Positions 63,672 to 64,000 of a stretch of 64,000 bases of DNA are shown piece by piece. The stretch lies in contig OY782858.1 in NCBI GenBank assembly GCA_963678465.1, positions 2,294,001 through 2,358,000 on the forward strand. The letters are read 5' to 3'. The first letter of the stretch is position 1; every line of letters starts with the position of its first letter. Under the pieces are notes generated by a model. It made no database searches and had not been told where the DNA came from. It saw only the letters and a program-made list of their open reading frames with translations. The stretch is from Paludibacter sp963678465 (lineage in GTDB: Bacteria; Bacteroidota; Bacteroidia; Bacteroidales; Paludibacteraceae). The translations under genes and the position numbers were made by a program.

Positions 63672-64000
63672 TTTAAAAGCTGATTATTTTTCTTTTTATT
63701 GCTATTTTCAGATTCGTTGATCGCATTCAGTCTATTAAACATCACTGCCAAATGAGCATAGATAGAGGTGTTTTGAACGATTACTTTTTCGGGAACACGG
63801 ATACGGTAAGGCGTAAAATTCCAAATGGCCTGAATGCCACCTTCCACCATTATTTCGGAAACAGCCTGCGCCTTATCCACAGGAACGGTAAGAATCCCAA
63901 TGTTGATGCCGGTTAATTTCTGCAATTCGGCAAACCTCTCGATGTGATGAATCGGGATGTGATTAATGCTGGTGCCCGAAAGTTCAAATTTCACGTCGAA
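63668..64000 (-). CDS. rex: Redox-sensing transcriptional repressor Rex, 5' part outside window
   Basis: About 111 C-terminal residues are visible, from FDVKFELSGTSINHIPIHHIERFAEL at the window edge to the stop at 63668. The sequence VPVDKAQAVSEIMVEGGI and AIWNFTPYRIRVPEKV is the Rex C-terminal dimerisation region; the N-terminal winged helix and most of the NAD-binding fold lie beyond base 64000. Rex senses the NADH/NAD ratio and represses fermentation and respiratory genes. A 15-20 residue Asn/Lys-rich tail (NESENSNKKKNNQLLK) follows the usual end. It overlaps the FAH gene by 4 bp. Confidence 0.93.
   Translation of the reverse strand, partial: FDVKFELSGTSINHIPIHHIERFAELQKLTGINIGILTVPVDKAQAVSEIMVEGGIQAIWNFTPYRIRVPEKVIVQNTSIYAHLAVMFNRLNAINESENSNKKKNNQLLK

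Overview
The window looks like chromosomal DNA of an anaerobic member of the phylum Bacteroidota, most likely order Bacteroidales (a Paludibacter- or Dysgonomonas-like lineage is my guess; no rRNA gene is present to settle it). Three things point there: two SusC/SusD outer-membrane pairs; the type IX secretion genes porU and porV in the order FAH-family enzyme / porU / porV / ispF known from Porphyromonas; and at least eight promoters that fit the Bacteroidetes sigma-ABfr pattern TTTG-N19/20-TAnnTTTG. No tRNA, rRNA, CRISPR array, insertion sequence or prophage gene was seen.

Layout. 1-3.5 kb: leftward housekeeping genes obg (cut by the window edge), adk, hpt and prmA. 3.7-6.8 kb: rightward pair of a secreted low-complexity protein and a FadL-like outer-membrane barrel. 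7.1-19.5 kb: two leftward SusC/SusD operons, each with one extra lipoprotein and no enzyme, separated by a 1.2-kb gene-free stretch. 20-22.3 kb: two different class II fructose-bisphosphate aldolases that converge on one terminator. 22.5-26.7 kb: mscL, a LiaF-like membrane protein with a membrane-anchored LytTR regulator, a telomere-like heptamer tract plus a 42-bp palindromic tandem repeat array, a small lipoprotein and a small outer-membrane protein. 27.2-31.8 kb: uvrA and an orphan CE15 glucuronoyl esterase. 31.8-41.7 kb: leftward run with a degenerate amidohydrolase-like gene, a DUF4296 lipoprotein, lspA, a DksA-like regulator, ileS, rnr and a membrane glycosyltransferase. 41.9-50.8 kb: pepD, an HD phosphohydrolase, a TPP riboswitch controlling a TonB-dependent receptor, comM, a two-barrel protein ending in a PagL-like domain, and tonB. 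50.9-57.9 kb: lptB / GNAT / rnz, a DUF4395 membrane protein, kbl-tdh (threonine catabolism), a peroxiredoxin and ispF. 58-64 kb: porV, porU, a FAH-family hydrolase and the 3' part of rex.

How the genes fit together. Much of the window serves the outer membrane: energised import (two SusCD systems, the riboswitch-controlled receptor and a TonB protein), lipoprotein maturation (lspA), LPS export (lptB), possible lipid A deacylation and type IX secretion. The most unusual points are the palindromic repeat array next to the LytTR gene; the near-identical promoter, leader and signal peptide of two otherwise diverged SusC genes; the barrel-PagL fusion; the amidohydrolase relic that has lost its catalytic core but kept its reading frame; and an rnz gene with no ATG, GTG or TTG at its expected start. 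I did not find a clearly new defence or mobile system.
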